DNA from: Micromonospora arida
GTDB lineage: Bacteria; Actinomycetota; Actinomycetes; Mycobacteriales; Micromonosporaceae
DNA length: 49,999 nucleotides
NCBI RefSeq assembly: GCF_003857035.1
Contig: NZ_QGSY01000149.1
Location: forward strand, 1-49,999
Reading direction: 5' to 3'
Under the pieces are notes generated by a model that saw only the letters and a program-made list of their open reading frames with translations, searched no databases and had not been told where the DNA came from. Below are positions 47,605-49,999 of this stretch, piece after piece. Position 1 is the first letter of the stretch. Each line of letters opens with the position of its first letter. A program made the translations under genes and the position numbers.

Positions 47605-49938
47605 TCAGGCGTTGCGGACCAGCCTCCACCGGTTGTCCGCGCTGCCGTTGTCCGGATCCTGCACGGCCTGCGCTCCCCAGGCGGTCGACGCGTTCAGGAT
47701 CCCGAGGAGCTTGTTGCTGTTGACGTTGCGGATCTTGTAGGTGCCGTCGCCGTTGTCCACGAGGATCCACCGGTGATCGGCGGTGCCGTTGTCGGCCCAC
47801 TGCAGGACCCGGGCGTTGTCGGCGGTGGACATGTTCTCCACGCCCAGGACCTTGCCGCTGTTGACGTTGCGGAACCGGACCGCGTTGCCGTCGGTGATGA
47901 CCACCCAGTTGTGGTCCGCGGTGCCGCTGTCGCCCCACTGCACGGCCAGACCACCGTCGGCGGTGGACATGTTCTGGACACCGAGGACCAGCCCGGTGCC
48001 GACGTTGACCAGGCGGTAGCTGCCGGTGGGGCCGCCGCTGCCGCTGGTGTTCCAGTAGACCGTGTAGTTGTAGCCGTGGGCGTCGTAGAAGGGGGCGAGG
48101 TTCACCGTGGACCCGTTGGCGCTGGCGGTGAACGCGAGCGAGCTGGTGCTGGTCCGGGTGATCGAGGAGACGGTGAGGGTGGGCAGGGTGCTCAGGGCCG
48201 TGTTGCCGTAGTTGCCGGCCAGCACCGCGGGGCCGTACGTGACCGCGCCGACGTTGGCGTTGTCGTTGGCGGCCTTGACGGCGACCTGCATCGGCAGCCG
48301 CACGGTGATGGTGTCGCCGGCGGCCCAGGTGCGCGTGACCGTGGCGTAGCTGCCCGGTGTGGTGGTGACGTTCTCCACCGTGCCGTTGACGGCGATCGTC
48401 GCGCCGCTGGTCCAGGACGGGATCCGCACCCGGATGCTCCACGACCCGCTCATCGAGCCGGACAGGCTCAGCGTGGTGGTGTCACTGACCGGGAAGCTGG
48501 TGGTCTGGGTGACCGTGATGCCGCGCTGCGTCCAGTTCAGCACCGACGGCGTGAACAGGTTCACGCTCAGTGTGGTGCCGTTGTAGAAGTAGATGGAGTC
48601 CATCAACCTCGTGTTGATCTCCAGGCCGGTGCCCTGGCAGCACCAGAACGAGTTGTAGTCGGTGCTCCAGGTGCCGCCACCCCACGCCGGGCCCACACCG
48701 CGACGTCCGCCCGGCCGCAGCGGAGTGAAGTAGGTGATGTGGCCGTGGCTGTCGGCCGGGTTCTGCCCGCCGATCAGATGGTTGATCAGCGCGCGCTCGT
48801 AGAAGTCGAAGTAGTCCGCCCGGTTCGGGTCGAGCAGCCATAGCTCCCGGGTCAGCTTGAGCATGTTGAACGTGTTGCACTGCTCGCAGGTGTCGTTGCT
48901 GAGGTAGCCGGCGATCGCGTTGGGCGACCGGAAGTGCTCCGCCTGGCTGTTGCCGCCGATGGCGTACGTGTGCGCGCCGACGGTGATTCGCCACGCGTTG
49001 CTGGCGATGTCCCGGTAGCGGGTGGTCCCGGTGGCCTTGTACTCCCGGGCGGCGCCGATCCACTTGGGCACCTGCGTGTTGGCGTGCAGCCCGTTGAGCT
49101 GGTCCTGGCCGGAGGCCAGGGGGTTGAACACGGAGTTGTGGTCGAACCGCTGCGCGGTGGCGAGCCAACGGCTGTCGCCGGTCTGCTGGTAGATGTCGGC
49201 GAGCACGTCGTTCATGCCCCCGAATTCGGTGCCCAGCATCGACTGCATCTGGCTGGAGCTCAGCCGGCTGGTCCGGGTGTCGACCCAGCCGGCGAGGGAC
49301 AGCAGCACCGTACGGGCCTGGGTGTTGCCGATGTAACGCCAGACGTCGAGCAGACCGGCGAGGGTCTTGTGGATGCAGTAGTAGGGCACGTTGCCGTTGG
49401 AAAGCGTCCGTGCCTCGAGCGCCGTGAAGTCGGACTCCGGGAAGCCGGAGAGGTAACCCGCGCCGAACCCGGCGGCGGAGTTGTTGGCCTGGCACTTGGC
49501 CAACTCGGCGACCATGTAGTTGGCCTTGTCCCGGCAGGTCGTGTCACCCAGCACCGCGTACGCGTACGCCCAGGCGCTCAGGAAGTGGCCCTGCATGTGG
49601 GTCCGGAACGGGAAGTTCGGCGCGTCCCAGCCCCCGTTGGTGGCGGCGCCGTTCGTGGACAGCCGGTGGTTGGCGCGGAAGTTGTAGAGCATCCGGTCGA
49701 CGTCGACGAACCGCAGGTAGTTGAGCGTCCGGGTCTGGTTGTCCATCCAACGGCCGGAGCTGAGGCGTACCTGACCCGGGTCGAACGCGTACGCCGAGAC
49801 GCCGATGTCGGACCGGGCCGGGGGCACGACGGCCGCGGACGCGCTCCCGGGGGAGACGGCGACCCCGCTCGCGGAGACCACCACGGTGGCTCCGGCGGCC
49901 TGAAGCAGGTGGCGGCGGCTGAGGGGCAGGGGTGGCAT
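47605..49938 (-). CDS. Tat-exported GH127-like (DUF1680) glycosidase with ricin-type lectin domain
   Basis: A 777-residue secreted enzyme. The Tat signal has Arg8-Arg9 in LSRRHLLQAAG with cleavage near 36. An (alpha/alpha)6 catalytic domain follows, with Glu352 and Cys354 in CEQCNTF and the Cys433-Cys434 pair in WCCQGTG. These match the zinc ligands and cysteine nucleophile of GH127 beta-L-arabinofuranosidases (E-x-C...CC). A beta-sandwich follows, then a C-terminal ricin/CBM13 beta-trefoil (about 640-777) with three repeats ending VQWGDSGTADHNW, LQWADNGTADHRW and VQDPDNGSADNRW. It probably attacks arabinose-containing plant glycans or similar polymers. ATG at 49938 is chosen for TGGAGG 6 nt upstream. 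Confidence 0.9.
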   Translation of the reverse strand: MPPLPLSRRHLLQAAGATVVVSASGVAVSPGSASAAVVPPARSDIGVSAYAFDPGQVRLSSGRWMDNQTRTLNYLRFVDVDRMLYNFRANHRLSTNGAATNGGWDAPNFPFRTHMQGHFLSAWAYAYAVLGDTTCRDKANYMVAELAKCQANNSAAGFGAGYLSGFPESDFTALEARTLSNGNVPYYCIHKTLAGLLDVWRYIGNTQARTVLLSLAGWVDTRTSRLSSSQMQSMLGTEFGGMNDVLADIYQQTGDSRWLATAQRFDHNSVFNPLASGQDQLNGLHANTQVPKWIGAAREYKATGTTRYRDIASNAWRITVGAHTYAIGGNSQAEHFRSPNAIAGYLSNDTCEQCNTFNMLKLTRELWLLDPNRADYFDFYERALINHLIGGQNPADSHGHITYFTPLRPGGRRGVGPAWGGGTWSTDYNSFWCCQGTGLEINTRLMDSIYFYNGTTLSVNLFTPSVLNWTQRGITVTQTTSFPVSDTTTLSLSGSMSGSWSIRVRIPSWTSGATIAVNGTVENVTTTPGSYATVTRTWAAGDTITVRLPMQVAVKAANDNANVGAVTYGPAVLAGNYGNTALSTLPTLTVSSITRTSTSSLAFTASANGSTVNLAPFYDAHGYNYTVYWNTSGSGGPTGSYRLVNVGTGLVLGVQNMSTADGGLAVQWGDSGTADHNWVVITDGNAVRFRNVNSGKVLGVENMSTADNARVLQWADNGTADHRWILVDNGDGTYKIRNVNSNKLLGILNASTAWGAQAVQDPDNGSADNRWRLVRNA

Positions 49939-49957
49939 GGGGAACCTCCAGGTGGCC

Positions 49958-49999
49958 GGGTACGTCGGGCCCGCCATCGATGGCGGGCCCGACGTACCC
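49958..49999. terminator. 19-bp perfect inverted repeat at the window edge
   Basis: Arms 49958-49976 and 49981-49999 are perfectly complementary around loop TCGA. It lies just upstream of the GH127-like start on the minus strand, so it is most likely the terminator of a gene beyond the window, possibly bidirectional. Codons of an upstream in-frame start would fall inside this hairpin, another reason to reject that start. Confidence 0.7.

Noticed and set aside
49939..49977. Earlier start of the GH127-like gene
   Set aside because: It would place the first codons inside a perfect 19-bp hairpin and ahead of a strong TGGAGG site that serves ATG 49938.

Overview
The window is high-GC actinobacterial chromosome with strong G/C preference at third codon positions. 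A complete Pup-proteasome system, HelY and Tat genes, and a dTDP-rhamnose surface-glycan locus suggest a filamentous actinomycete. I lean to Micromonosporaceae, as inference only, since no search could be run. No rRNA, tRNA, CRISPR array or insertion sequence was recognised.

Layout. (1) 1-6.4 kb: a zinc metallopeptidase, a HAD hydrolase, a MacB/FtsX-type ABC exporter pair and an orphan LuxR-type response regulator. (2) 6.5-10.7 kb: a RecB-like PD-(D/E)XK nuclease with four cysteines placed for an Fe-S cluster, a site-2 protease with CBS-like region, the tRNA methyltransferase TrmI, a conserved unknown and a ferredoxin. (3) 10.8-37 kb: the Pup-proteasome locus (arc/mpa, dop, pup, prcB, prcA, pafA, pafB, pafC), interleaved with surface-glycan genes. 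A WbpB/D/E-like amino-sugar trio with GtrA, a GT2 and a DUF2142 protein lies between arc and dop. An acyltransferase lies between dop and pup. An overlapping six-gene operon (rmlB, rmlD, DUF2304, GT2, flippase, GT2) plus divergent rmlAC lies between prcA and pafA. (4) 37-44.4 kb: tatA, tatC, a lipid kinase, an EamA transporter, a HAD hydrolase and the helicase helY. (5) 44.5-50 kb: an MHYT membrane sensor, then three exported proteins on the minus strand (a nuclease/phosphatase-fold enzyme, a beta-propeller protein, and a Tat-exported GH127-like glycosidase with a ricin-type lectin).

How the genes work together. PafA attaches Pup to proteins, Dop deamidates and removes Pup, Arc/Mpa unfolds pupylated substrates, and PrcBA degrades them. 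PafB/PafC are WYL regulators of the DNA-damage response. The rml genes make dTDP-L-rhamnose, and the neighbouring glycosyltransferases, flippase and acyltransferases probably build and export a surface polymer.

The most unusual spot is the pup-prcB junction. An endonuclease VII-like HNH gene with duplicated zinc-binding repeats sits there. Its codon use, and that of the last 17 codons of pup, is distinctly AT-richer than the neighbours, and its 3' end overlaps prcB by 82 nt. A second pattern is that at least fourteen genes have a TANNNT -10 box 6-9 nt before the start codon and no Shine-Dalgarno, as expected for leaderless mRNAs. This pattern repositions several start codons.
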